Source of the DNA: Stakelama pacifica
GTDB taxonomy: Bacteria > Pseudomonadota > Alphaproteobacteria > Sphingomonadales > Sphingomonadaceae
Assembly: GCF_004361835.1 (NCBI RefSeq)
Contig: NZ_SNWD01000002.1
Coordinates: 310,001 to 374,000, forward strand
Reading direction: 5' to 3'
Length of the DNA: 64,000 nucleotides
Below, one piece after another: positions 26,319 to 34,461 of the stretch. A model generated the notes under the pieces. The model was not told the DNA's origin. It did not search any database and worked only from the letters and a program-made list of their open reading frames with translations. The position numbers and the translations under genes were made by a program. Within the stretch, counting starts at the first letter, position 1; every line of letters begins with the position of its first letter.

Positions 26319-27086
26319 TCAATGCGCGTAGATCATCTTCTTCGTCATGCCGCCATCAACGGCGATATGCTGGCCGGTGATGAAGCCTGCGCCTTCGCTC
26401 GCGAGGAAGGCGACGGTGGCGGCGATATCTTCCGGCACGCCGATACGGCCGACCGGATGCTGATCGCGGTCGATATCGCGATGGTCGGGCCGGCTGCGCG
26501 CTGAAGGCTTTTGCCAGGGCCCGGTTTCGATCCAGCCGGGCAGCACGGCATTCACCCGGATATCGGGGCCAAGACTGATGGCGAGGGCATGGGTGAGCGC
26601 GAGCAGCCCGCCCTTTGCTGCGGCATAGGCTTCGCTGTTCGGTTCGGACTGGATGGCGCGGGTCGACGCGGTGAACACAATCGAACCCTTGCGCTGGCGG
26701 AGCAGCGGCACAGCAGCGCGGGTCATCAGGAACGCGCCGGTGAGATGCGCATCCTGCCATTTGCGCCAGTCGGCGAGCGACAGTTTTTCGACCGGGCCGG
26801 TATCCGGGTTCGCGATCCCCGCATTGCTGGCGAGCAGGTTGATCCCCGCCTCCCCGGCCGCTTCCTGCCAGGCACGAATCGCATCGAACGCAGCGGCGAC
26901 CGAATCCTCATCCCCGACATCGCAGCCCTGTGGCAGCAGCGGCTGCCCGCGATAGACATCGGCAAGATCGGCGAGCGCCTCGCCATCCAGATCAAGCGCG
27001 GCAACGCGCCAGCCCTCGCCCAGCATATGATCGACAATGCCGCGCCCGATCCCCTGAGCGCCGCCGGTAACGATGGCGGTTTTCAT
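26319..27086 (-). CDS. Short-chain dehydrogenase/reductase (SDR)
   Basis: 255-residue classical SDR. The nucleotide-binding motif is IVTGGAQGIGRGI, with NAG in LASNAGIANP, the catalytic Ser in SIVFTASTRAI, and Y-x3-K in AYAAAKGG. The family end IAVDGGMTKKMIYAH is present. Asp at the end of strand 2 (ALDLDGEAL) suggests NAD(H) preference. Substrate unknown. I chose the ATG at 27086, which has AGGGGA 10 bases upstream, rather than 27110. Confidence 0.9.
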   Translation of the reverse strand: MKTAIVTGGAQGIGRGIVDHMLGEGWRVAALDLDGEALADLADVYRGQPLLPQGCDVGDEDSVAAAFDAIRAWQEAAGEAGINLLASNAGIANPDTGPVEKLSLADWRKWQDAHLTGAFLMTRAAVPLLRQRKGSIVFTASTRAIQSEPNSEAYAAAKGGLLALTHALAISLGPDIRVNAVLPGWIETGPWQKPSARSRPDHRDIDRDQHPVGRIGVPEDIAATVAFLASEGAGFITGQHIAVDGGMTKKMIYAH

Positions 27087-27204
27087 TGCTGTTGTTTCCC
27101 CTGCAAACACAGATGAACCCGAAACGCGCCACGATGGATGAATTTCCGAACGATTCAGACAAGTTGCTGTTGCGCGTCGGGGTTTTTAGGCACATGCTAG
27201 GTTC

Positions 27205-28161
27205 ATGTGGGTAGCCGATCTTCTGGCTTTAGCCTCGCTAGCGCTGTCTGCGCCTCAGACAGTGCCGCCCGCTTCTTCACCTTCTGGTGATTCCACTGTC
27301 CCATCGTCACAACAGCCGCAACGGTCGGATCAGGACATCATCGTTACCGGGATGACGCCAAAGGCCCTGCGTTCCTATATTCACGAAGCTTCAGGAAATT
27401 ATGTGGGCGAGCAGGTGCCCCGATGGGGCGTTTCAATTTGTTTAAAGGTTGAGGGTCCTGCTCCCAAACAATCTGAATATATGGTCCAGCGAATCTCGGC
27501 TATCGCGAAAGCTGCGGGAGCGCCCCCGGTGCGCACGGATGGATGCGACCCCTCGGTTGTCATCACCGTGTCCAGCGACGCGGACGAACTGACAGCAGAG
27601 TTGCTCAGACGCTTTCCGCGCCTCGGTTTCGATCTGAGCAGCGGGATACTGGACCTGCGCAGAGTTAAGGCGATGCTTCGCGAAGCCCGGCCGGTGCGGT
27701 GGTTCGCCAATACGAGCTGGTTCAATCCGATTGTCCCGATCGCAGGCGAAATGCAATCGCAGGACATCAGCGCAATGCCGCAAACGTCAGCGTCCCGGCT
27801 GAATCCCCCGCGTCAGCGATATTTTCGTCGGATGCAGATACTGGTCGACGGCAAAAGCCAGGGTCCGGTCAATCTGCGTCAGCTCAGCGACTATTGCGCG
27901 ATGGTGGCCCTTGCCAACCCGTTGATGGACGGAGACTTTCCTGACGGTTCCATTCTCTCGCTGTACCAACATGACGGCGACACGGCGCCGGCAGGATTGA
28001 TGCCGGTCGATCTGAATTACCTGCGCGCCTTATATTCCACCACCATCCGCTATTATGCTTCAACCAACATCACCAATATACAGCGTCGACGTATAAGGGA
28101 GAAACTGGAGCATCTGTCCGGTATTCCGGAACGCAGCCAGGAAGATGCGGACGGCTCCTGA
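27205..28161 (+). CDS. Secreted protein of unknown function
   Basis: 318-residue protein with a short N-terminal hydrophobic segment (VADLLALASLALSAPQ), then a Pro/Ser/Gln-rich linker and the motif DQDIIVTG, which is common in sphingomonad exported proteins. The middle has a conserved-looking CLKVEG ... GCDPSVVITVSSDADELTAELLRRFP block with two cysteines. The C-terminus has LNYLRALYSTTIRYYA, with helices. Similar proteins occur in sphingomonads without a known role. Base composition is less GC-rich than the crt genes next to it. Confidence 0.7.
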   Translation: MWVADLLALASLALSAPQTVPPASSPSGDSTVPSSQQPQRSDQDIIVTGMTPKALRSYIHEASGNYVGEQVPRWGVSICLKVEGPAPKQSEYMVQRISAIAKAAGAPPVRTDGCDPSVVITVSSDADELTAELLRRFPRLGFDLSSGILDLRRVKAMLREARPVRWFANTSWFNPIVPIAGEMQSQDISAMPQTSASRLNPPRQRYFRRMQILVDGKSQGPVNLRQLSDYCAMVALANPLMDGDFPDGSILSLYQHDGDTAPAGLMPVDLNYLRALYSTTIRYYASTNITNIQRRRIREKLEHLSGIPERSQEDADGS

Positions 28162-28296
28162 TCCGGTGGCCCCACTGATGATCAATCACATCATGGGCGG
28201 GGATACACGGTTCGGCGCAAGAAGCGGTGCCGGACAGCAAAATTGCGATTGACGGGGCTTTCGATACCCAATCGCTTGGTCTAGGCGCTTGTCCCC

Positions 28297-29460
28297 ATGC
28301 CCGAACGCCTATCCTGTGATGTCGCGATCGTTGGCGGGGGGCTTTCCGGCGCGCTGATTGCGCTGGCGCTCAAAAAGCGTCGTCCGGACATCTCCCTTCG
28401 CCTGATCGAATCTACTGCCCGTATCGGCGGGAATCATATCTGGTCCTTTTTCTCCGGCGATATTGCGCAGGATGACCGGTGGCTGATCGCCCCGCTGATC
28501 AGCTATGGCTGGACCGGCTATGACGTGCATTTCCCGGCGCATTCGCGGGGGTTGAAACAGAATTATTATTCGATCGAGAGCGAGCGGCTGGACACGGTGG
28601 TGCGCGCGACGCTTGCCCCGCATGAGCTCATTACTCAGGCCCATGTGCTGGGCGCGAGCGCGCGCGCGGTCGTGCTGGGCGAGGGCGAGCGGATCGAGGC
28701 GAAGGGCGTCATCGATTGCCGGGGCGCGGGCGATCTGGGGCTGCTCGATTGCGGGTGGCAGAAATTTGTCGGCATGGAATTCGACCTTGCCGATGCGCAT
28801 GACCTTGCCCGGCCGATCGTCATGGATGCGCAGGTCGAGCAGATCGACGGCTATCGCTTCGTCTATTGCCTGCCCTTTGCCGCGACGCGGATGTTTATCG
28901 AGGACACCTATTATTCGGACACGCCCGATATCGACCGGGCGGCGTTGCGCGGGCGGATCGAAGCCTATGCGCGCGCACGCGGCTGGGGATGGGACCGTGT
29001 GCTTCGGGCAGAGGCGGGTGCGCTGCCCGTGGTGATGAGCGGCGATTTCGAAGCCTATTGGAAAAGCGGCGGCAATCGTATCGCCAAGGCGGGGATGCGC
29101 GGCGGATTGTTCCACCCGCTCACCGGCTATTCGCTGCCCGATGCGGTGCGCAGCGCAGCGCTGGTCGCGCGGCAAAGCGACCTTTCAGGCACCGCGCTGC
29201 ACGATCTGCTCCACGGGCTGGCGCGCCAGACGTGGAAAGCGCGCGGATTTTACCGGATGCTCACCAAGATGTTGTTTCGTGCATCCGAGCCTGAGGCACG
29301 CTATCGCATCCTCGAACGCTTCTATCGGCTGGACGCGGGGCTGATTGCCCGCTTCTATGCCGGCGAAGCGACCTTGCTCGATCAGGGACGGGTCCTGACG
29401 GGCAAGCCGCCCGTGCCGATCGGCCGGGCGATTGAGGCGATTTTGGGGACGAAGCGATGA
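28297..29460 (+). CDS. crtY: Lycopene beta-cyclase
   Basis: Converts lycopene to beta-carotene. The 387-residue flavoprotein begins with the dinucleotide fold CDVAIVGGGLSGALIALAL; IGGNHIWSFF and the GMRGGLFHPLTGYSLPDAVR block are typical of CrtY-type cyclases. RLPFAATRMFIEDTYYSD-like sequence (CLPFAATRMFIEDTYYSD) is the conserved centre. Its TGA overlaps the crtI ATG, so crtY-crtI form an operon. No crtE, crtZ or crtG was seen in the window. Confidence 0.95.
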   Translation: MPERLSCDVAIVGGGLSGALIALALKKRRPDISLRLIESTARIGGNHIWSFFSGDIAQDDRWLIAPLISYGWTGYDVHFPAHSRGLKQNYYSIESERLDTVVRATLAPHELITQAHVLGASARAVVLGEGERIEAKGVIDCRGAGDLGLLDCGWQKFVGMEFDLADAHDLARPIVMDAQVEQIDGYRFVYCLPFAATRMFIEDTYYSDTPDIDRAALRGRIEAYARARGWGWDRVLRAEAGALPVVMSGDFEAYWKSGGNRIAKAGMRGGLFHPLTGYSLPDAVRSAALVARQSDLSGTALHDLLHGLARQTWKARGFYRMLTKMLFRASEPEARYRILERFYRLDAGLIARFYAGEATLLDQGRVLTGKPPVPIGRAIEAILGTKR

Positions 29461-30935
29461 GAAGCGCAGCAGTGATCGGGTCGGGGTTCGGCGGGCTGGC
29501 GCTTGCCATCCGGCTGCAATCGGCGGGCGTCGATACCACGATCCTCGAAGCGCGCGACAAGCCCGGCGGGCGCGCATATTATTGGGAGCGCGACGGCTTT
29601 ACCTTCGATGCCGGGCCGACGGTCATCACCGCGCCCGAATCCTTGCGCGAATTGTGGGAATTGTCGGGCGACGCGATGGAGCGCGACGTGAAGCTGGTGC
29701 CGATCCAGCCCTTTTACCGGCTGAACTGGCCCGACGGCACCAATTTCGATTACACCAATAACGACGACATCCTGATGCGCGAGATCGGCGCGCTCGATCC
29801 GGCCGATATTCAGGGCTATCGCCAGTTTCTGGAATATTCCGCCGGTGTCTATCGCGAAGGCTATGAAAAGCTCGGCCATGTCGCGTTTCTCGACTTCGCC
29901 TCGATGATCAAGGCAGCGCCCGCGCTTGCCAAATATCAGGCATGGCGGTCAGTCTATTCGATGGTTTCGAAGTTCGTGAAGAATGAGAAGCTGCGACAGG
30001 CGCTGAGCTTTCACACGCTGCTGGTCGGCGGCAATCCGATGACGACCAGCGCCATCTATGCGCTGATCCACAAGCTGGAGCGCGACGGGGGAGTGTGGTT
30101 CGCGCAAGGCGGCACCAACCAGCTCGTCAAGGGCATGGTCGCGCTGTTCGAACGGCTGGGCGGCACGCTGCGCCTTGGCGATCCGGTCGAAGAAATCGTG
30201 ACGATGGGCGACCGGGTGACCGGGGTTACGGCGAAAAGCGGGCTGCATCTCGATGTCGATGCGGTCGCGTCGAACGCCGATATCGTGCACAGCTATCGCG
30301 ACCTGCTGAAGACGTCGCGCAGCGCGCAGCGCACGCTGAAATCGCTGGAAAAGAAACGCTTTTCGCCTTCGCTGTTCGTCGTGCATTTCGGCGTGAAGGG
30401 CCGCTGGCCCGGCATTCCGCACCATATGATCCTGTTCGGGCCGCGCTATAAGGGGCTGCTGTCCGACATCTACGATCATGGTGTGCTGAGCGAAGATTTC
30501 TCGCTCTATCTCCACCATCCGACCGCGACCGATCCGGCGATGGCACCCGAAGGCTGTTCGACCTTTTATGCGCTCGCCCCGGTGCCGCATATGGGCAAGT
30601 TCCCGGCCAATTGGGACGATGTCGCACCGATCCTGGAAAAGCGCATCCTGGACGAGGTCGGGCGGCGGCTGATCCCCGATATTCATGAGCGGATCGTGAC
30701 GAAGTTCAGCTATGCGCCGACCGATTTCGCCCATGACCTGAACGCACATATGGGCAGCGCCTTTTCGCTGGAGCCGATCCTCACCCAAAGCGCCTATTTC
30801 CGCGGGCATAATCGCGACTCCAATATCCCGAACCTGTATCTGGTGGGTGCGGGCACGCATCCCGGCGCAGGGATTCCGGGCGTTGTGGGAAGCGCCAAGG
30901 CGACCGCCGCACTGATGCTGGAGCGGGGGGAATAG
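29457..30935 (+). CDS. crtI: Phytoene desaturase
   Basis: Bacterial four-step desaturase converting phytoene to lycopene. The 492-residue FAD protein starts with AAVIGSGFGGLALAIRLQSAG and GRAYYWERDGFTFDAGPTVI, and ends with the CrtI signature NLYLVGAGTHPGAGIPGVVGSAKATA. Full length. The start overlaps the crtY stop (ATGA). The 240 bases after its stop hold no gene I can support; an SDR, LOG and then crtB follow. Confidence 0.97.
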   Translation: MRSAAVIGSGFGGLALAIRLQSAGVDTTILEARDKPGGRAYYWERDGFTFDAGPTVITAPESLRELWELSGDAMERDVKLVPIQPFYRLNWPDGTNFDYTNNDDILMREIGALDPADIQGYRQFLEYSAGVYREGYEKLGHVAFLDFASMIKAAPALAKYQAWRSVYSMVSKFVKNEKLRQALSFHTLLVGGNPMTTSAIYALIHKLERDGGVWFAQGGTNQLVKGMVALFERLGGTLRLGDPVEEIVTMGDRVTGVTAKSGLHLDVDAVASNADIVHSYRDLLKTSRSAQRTLKSLEKKRFSPSLFVVHFGVKGRWPGIPHHMILFGPRYKGLLSDIYDHGVLSEDFSLYLHHPTATDPAMAPEGCSTFYALAPVPHMGKFPANWDDVAPILEKRILDEVGRRLIPDIHERIVTKFSYAPTDFAHDLNAHMGSAFSLEPILTQSAYFRGHNRDSNIPNLYLVGAGTHPGAGIPGVVGSAKATAALMLERGE

Positions 30936-31175
30936 GGCCTGCCCGACAGGCTGTCGCGACCTGCACAATGGCGGAATGGCAGGTTGGGGCCGCACGCTGA
31001 ACCCGCGCTCCGGCCCGGAAAGACACGGCTATGGAGAATTGCGGTTCCGGTCCCAATTCTGTACGATGACCGGGTTTTCCGGGAGTTTTCGAAATGATCC
31101 AGCGTCACCGCTAAAGCGGAAAAGCATATGGCTGCGGAGTGATCCGCCGACTGGACTTCTGATTTCGAGAACATC

Positions 31176-31955
31176 ATGCACCGATTGAAGAACAAGACGT
31201 GTGTCATCACCGGCGCGGCGCGTGGTATCGGGCGCGCCATTGCAGCCTGCTTCCATGACGAAGGTGCGATCGTCATCCTCACCGATCTGGACGAAGCAGC
31301 AGGGGCGGACGCTGCTGCCGAGATCGGGTGTCGGTTCGAACCGCTCGACGTGCGCGAGGAAAGCGACTGGGCCCGGCTGAGCACGCTCGTTCCGATGGCC
31401 GATGTGGTGGTCAACAATGCCGGCATCACCGGCTTTGAGGCGGGCATGACACCGCATGACCCCGAACATGCCAGCCTTGCGGACTGGCGCGAGGTTCATC
31501 GCGTCAATCTCGACGGCACCTTTCTCGGCTGTCGCTATGCGATCGGCGCGATGAAGGGCAAGGGAACGGGGTCGATCATCAACATATCATCGCGATCCGG
31601 GCTGGTCGGCATCCCCGGCGCGGCGGCCTATGCCTCCTCAAAGGCAGCGATCCGCAACCATAGCAAGAGCGTCGCACTGTACTGCGCGCAGCAGGGTTGG
31701 AAGATACGATGCAACTCGATCCACCCTGCCGCGATCCTCACCCCGATCTGGGAACCGATGCTGGGCACTGGCCCCGACCGGGACGCCCGGATGCAGGCGC
31801 TCGTCGCAGACACGCCGCTCAAGCGGTTCGGGATGCCCGACGAGGTGGCTGCCATTGCGCTTATGCTTGCCTCCGACGAAGCGACCTATGTTACCGGCAC
31901 GGAAGTGAATATCGACGGCGGCCTGCTTGCCGGGTCCGCCGCCTCTCCCGGCTGA
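31176..31955 (+). CDS. Short-chain dehydrogenase/reductase within the carotenoid region
   Basis: 259-residue classical [19 protein letters not shown] is the cofactor loop, with [22 protein letters not shown] (catalytic Ser), and Y-x3-K in AYASSKAAI; the end [10 protein letters not shown] is typical. Asp in ILTDLDEA suggests NAD(H). It lies 240 bases after crtI and 117 bases before the LOG gene, on the same strand. A role in modifying carotenoids or their glycosides is possible from position only; many SDRs act on unrelated alcohols. Confidence 0.9.
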   Translation: MHRLKNKTCVITGAARGIGRAIAACFHDEGAIVILTDLDEAAGADAAAEIGCRFEPLDVREESDWARLSTLVPMADVVVNNAGITGFEAGMTPHDPEHASLADWREVHRVNLDGTFLGCRYAIGAMKGKGTGSIINISSRSGLVGIPGAAAYASSKAAIRNHSKSVALYCAQQGWKIRCNSIHPAAILTPIWEPMLGTGPDRDARMQALVADTPLKRFGMPDEVAAIALMLASDEATYVTGTEVNIDGGLLAGSAASPG

Positions 31956-32071
31956 ATGCGGGGCCGGGGTGAGGCCTCGCATCGTCGCGCTTGTGGCGGC
32001 GGGGCGCTTTTCCTAAAGCCGGTCGCACTTTAAAGAAGCGGGGCGCGCTGCCCTGCCTGAATGGAAATCCG

Positions 32072-32653
32072 ATGAAGCGCCTTGCCGTATATTGTGGCTC
32101 CGCCACGCCCGCCGATCCCGTTTATATCGAAGCTGCACGCCATGTCGGGCGCTCGCTTGCCAAGCGGGGGATCGGCGTCGTGTATGGCGGTGGAAAGCTC
32201 GGCCTGATGGGCGCGGTCGCCGACAGCGCGCTGGCCGCCGGGGGCGAGGTGATCGGCATCATCCCGCAGGCGCTGGTCAATGCGGAGGTCGCGCATCAGG
32301 GGCTGACCGAACTGCATGTCGTCGAGACGATGCACGAGCGAAAGGCACGCTTTACCGAGCTTTCGGACGGCTTCGTCACCATCCCCGGCGGGACCGGCAC
32401 GATGGACGAATTGTGGGAGGCGATGAGCTGGGCACAGCTTGGCTATCACACCGATCCGGTCGGCCTGCTCAACATTGCGGGCTATTACGACCATCTGATC
32501 GCATTTGTCGCGAAGATGGGCGAGGTCGGGTTTCTGCGCCCGCAGCATCAGCAATTGCTGATCGTCGATGACACGCTCGAGGGGCTGCTGGACAAGATGG
32601 CGTCCCACGAACCGGCGGTGCCGATCGTGCGGATGACGCGCGCCGACCTGTGA
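32072..32653 (+). CDS. LOG-family protein (cytokinin riboside 5'-monophosphate phosphoribohydrolase type)
   Basis: 193-residue nucleotide hydrolase that splits AMP-like nucleotides, such as cytokinin ribotides, into base and ribose phosphate. Family motifs are intact: AVYCGSATPADPVY at the start, VYGGGKLGLMGAVADSAL, HERKARFTELSDGFV, and PGGTGTMDELWEAMSW with the catalytic Glu/Arg set. ATG 32072 matches the family start. The crtB GTG overlaps its stop, so crtB translation depends on this gene. Confidence 0.95.
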   Translation: MKRLAVYCGSATPADPVYIEAARHVGRSLAKRGIGVVYGGGKLGLMGAVADSALAAGGEVIGIIPQALVNAEVAHQGLTELHVVETMHERKARFTELSDGFVTIPGGTGTMDELWEAMSWAQLGYHTDPVGLLNIAGYYDHLIAFVAKMGEVGFLRPQHQQLLIVDDTLEGLLDKMASHEPAVPIVRMTRADL

Positions 32654-33615
32654 GCGACCACGCCGCCCTTCCCACGCGTGAAGCCATCGTCGCAACGGCG
32701 GGGGAAACGATCGCAAAGGGGTCGAAGAGCTTTGCCGCGGCGAGCAGGCTCTTCGATCGCCGGACGCGCGAACGGGCATGGCTGCTCTATGCATGGTGCC
32801 GGGCGTGCGACGATATCGCCGACGGGCAGGAGCTGGGCCATGGCATGGAGCGGGTCGAGGACGGTCCGGCGCGCCTCGCGCTGATCCGAGACGCGACCGC
32901 AAAAGCGCTGGCGGGCGAAGTGGTGGGCGATCCTGCCTTCGATGCGCTGCGCATCGTTGCCGCCGAAACGCACCTGCCGCATCGCATGGCAAACGACCTG
33001 ATCGAAGGGTTCGCGCTCGACGCGCGCGACTGGCGTCCCCGGACCGAGGCGGACCTCCTCACCTATTGCTATCATGTCGCGGGCGTGGTGGGCGAGATGA
33101 TGGCGGTGGTGATGGGCGTCGATCCGGAGGATGAGGCCACGCTGGCGCGTGCCTGCGACCTTGGCCTTGCCTTTCAGCTCGCCAATATCGCGCGCGATAT
33201 CGAGGAGGATGGCCGGGTCGGGCGCTGCTATCTGCCGATCGAATGGCTGGTCGAGATGGACATGGCACCGGGCGATCATTTCAAACCGTGGAACCGGCAG
33301 CGTCTGGCGGTGCTCGCCCGGCGGCTGGCACGCATGGCGGAACGCTATGAGGCGAGCGCGCGGGTCGGGGCTGCGAAACTGCCCTTCCGCTCGGCATGGG
33401 CAGTGCTGTCGGCGGCGCATATCTATGGCGGGATCGCGCGCAAGGTGGCGGCGGCGGGCGAACATGCATGGGACCATCGGATCAGCACGTCCAGGGCTGA
33501 GAAGCTGGCATCGGTAGCGCGGGCGTTCGGCGAGGCGATGAATCGCGGGAGGATCGCGCAGCGTCCGCGCGATCCGCAATTGTGGACGCCGCGCCGCGAT
33601 GTAGCGAACGGATAG
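32650..33615 (+). CDS. crtB: Phytoene synthase
   Basis: Joins two geranylgeranyl diphosphates to phytoene, the first committed carotenoid step. The 321-residue protein has SKSFAAASRLF, the first Asp-rich motif YAWCRACDDIADG, the second at ANIARDIEEDGRVGRCYLP, and the closing YEASARVGAAKLPFRSAWAVLSAAHIYGGI. The start is GTG 32650, overlapping the TGA of the LOG gene. Full length. With crtY and crtI it gives a route to beta-carotene, if GGPP synthase is encoded elsewhere. Confidence 0.96.
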   Translation: MSDHAALPTREAIVATAGETIAKGSKSFAAASRLFDRRTRERAWLLYAWCRACDDIADGQELGHGMERVEDGPARLALIRDATAKALAGEVVGDPAFDALRIVAAETHLPHRMANDLIEGFALDARDWRPRTEADLLTYCYHVAGVVGEMMAVVMGVDPEDEATLARACDLGLAFQLANIARDIEEDGRVGRCYLPIEWLVEMDMAPGDHFKPWNRQRLAVLARRLARMAERYEASARVGAAKLPFRSAWAVLSAAHIYGGIARKVAAAGEHAWDHRISTSRAEKLASVARAFGEAMNRGRIAQRPRDPQLWTPRRDVANG

Positions 33616-33623
33616 ACGGACGG

Positions 33624-33649
33624 CGCTTCGACAGGCTCAGCGCGAACGG
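33624..33649 (+). repeat. 26-base intergenic repeat (CTTCGACAGGCTCAG type)
   Basis: CGCTTCGACAGGCTCAGCGC-GAACGG. The same unit is found at 53695-53720 and, inverted, at 53786-53811. Here it overlaps the last 13 bases of the downstream minus-strand membrane-protein gene, so it appears to supply that gene's C-terminal codons and stop. A widely scattered sphingomonad-type intergenic repeat; function unknown. Confidence 0.75.
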
Positions 33650-34047
33650 AGAGTCTGAGCACTCCGCCTGACCCTGCCGCCGGGAAGGCGGTCGGCAATC
33701 AGCCCGCCGAGGATCGGCACCGCCACCGCGCAGATTTGCATCCATAAGGGGTGCGGGATCATGAAGGTTGCGGAAAGCCCCGCGATCAGCAGGATCGCGA
33801 CGGTGATCCAGCCCGACCACAGCCAGCCGCCGATCCGCTGCCCCATATAGCATCCGGCAGCCGCGCCGAAAAACCATGCGAGAAGCACCATGATCTTTGC
33901 AGGCACCGGCACATGATCGAACAGGTCGGGCGAACCCGGGTCCGTGCCCGGAGCGAGCGGAAACAGCAGATGCGCGATCGATTCAAGCAGGATCGTGATT
34001 AGAAAACCGATCGCGATGCCGATCAATATGCCCAGAATTTTCCGCAT
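33637..34047 (-). CDS. Small inner-membrane protein of unknown function
   Basis: 136-residue protein with four hydrophobic segments: about residues 4-28, 50-68, 75-97 and 103-122 (ILGILIGIAIGFLITILLESI; IMVLLAWFFGAAAGCYMG; WSGWITVAILLIAGLS; WMQICAVAVPILGGLIAD). No motif of a named family is seen. The final residues (VRRSAQTLRSR) are encoded by the 26-base repeat and look acquired. It converges on crtB. Confidence 0.7.
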   Translation of the reverse strand: MRKILGILIGIAIGFLITILLESIAHLLFPLAPGTDPGSPDLFDHVPVPAKIMVLLAWFFGAAAGCYMGQRIGGWLWSGWITVAILLIAGLSATFMIPHPLWMQICAVAVPILGGLIADRLPGGRVRRSAQTLRSR

Positions 34048-34131
34048 GCTTTCCCCTCGCCCCGACCCCTGGCCGGACGGTGTAGCACGATGCGAGGGCG
34101 CGATCAGATTTTTTGCGGGAAAGCCGGGCGG

Positions 34132-34365
34132 TCAGCCGCGATTATTGCGGTTGCCGTCGGCATCGGCCCAGCGCTGGCTGGTCTGGCGACAGCGCGCTTC
34201 GATCACCGGATAATCGATATCGGTATTACGATACAGCGCGGCGGGAATCGCCGCCTCGCACTGGGCGGCACTGGCATAATGATGAGCTTCGACCCGCTGC
34301 TGCCGGCACACAGCGCCTGAATCGGCGCAGCCCATCAGGGCAATGACGAAAGTGAGCGGTTCCAT
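34132..34365 (-). CDS. Small exported Cys-containing protein
   Basis: 77-residue protein: a short hydrophobic N-terminus (MEPLTFVIALMGCADSG) with a Cys that could be a lipid-attachment site, then a mature part with VCRQQRVEAHHYASAAQCEAAIPAAL and EARCRQTSQRW. The spacing of cysteines suggests disulfides. Similar small proteins are seen in sphingomonads; function unknown. It is divergent from the Atm1-type exporter gene. Confidence 0.6.
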   Translation of the reverse strand: MEPLTFVIALMGCADSGAVCRQQRVEAHHYASAAQCEAAIPAALYRNTDIDYPVIEARCRQTSQRWADADGNRNNRG

Positions 34366-34461
34366 GTATCAGCCTCCTGTCAAGAGGAAATCCTCGCACC
34401 GCGTTAAGTTCCGTCGCGCGCATTGCTTCCGTTCGTCGCAGCGCCCAGATAGAGAGCCGTC

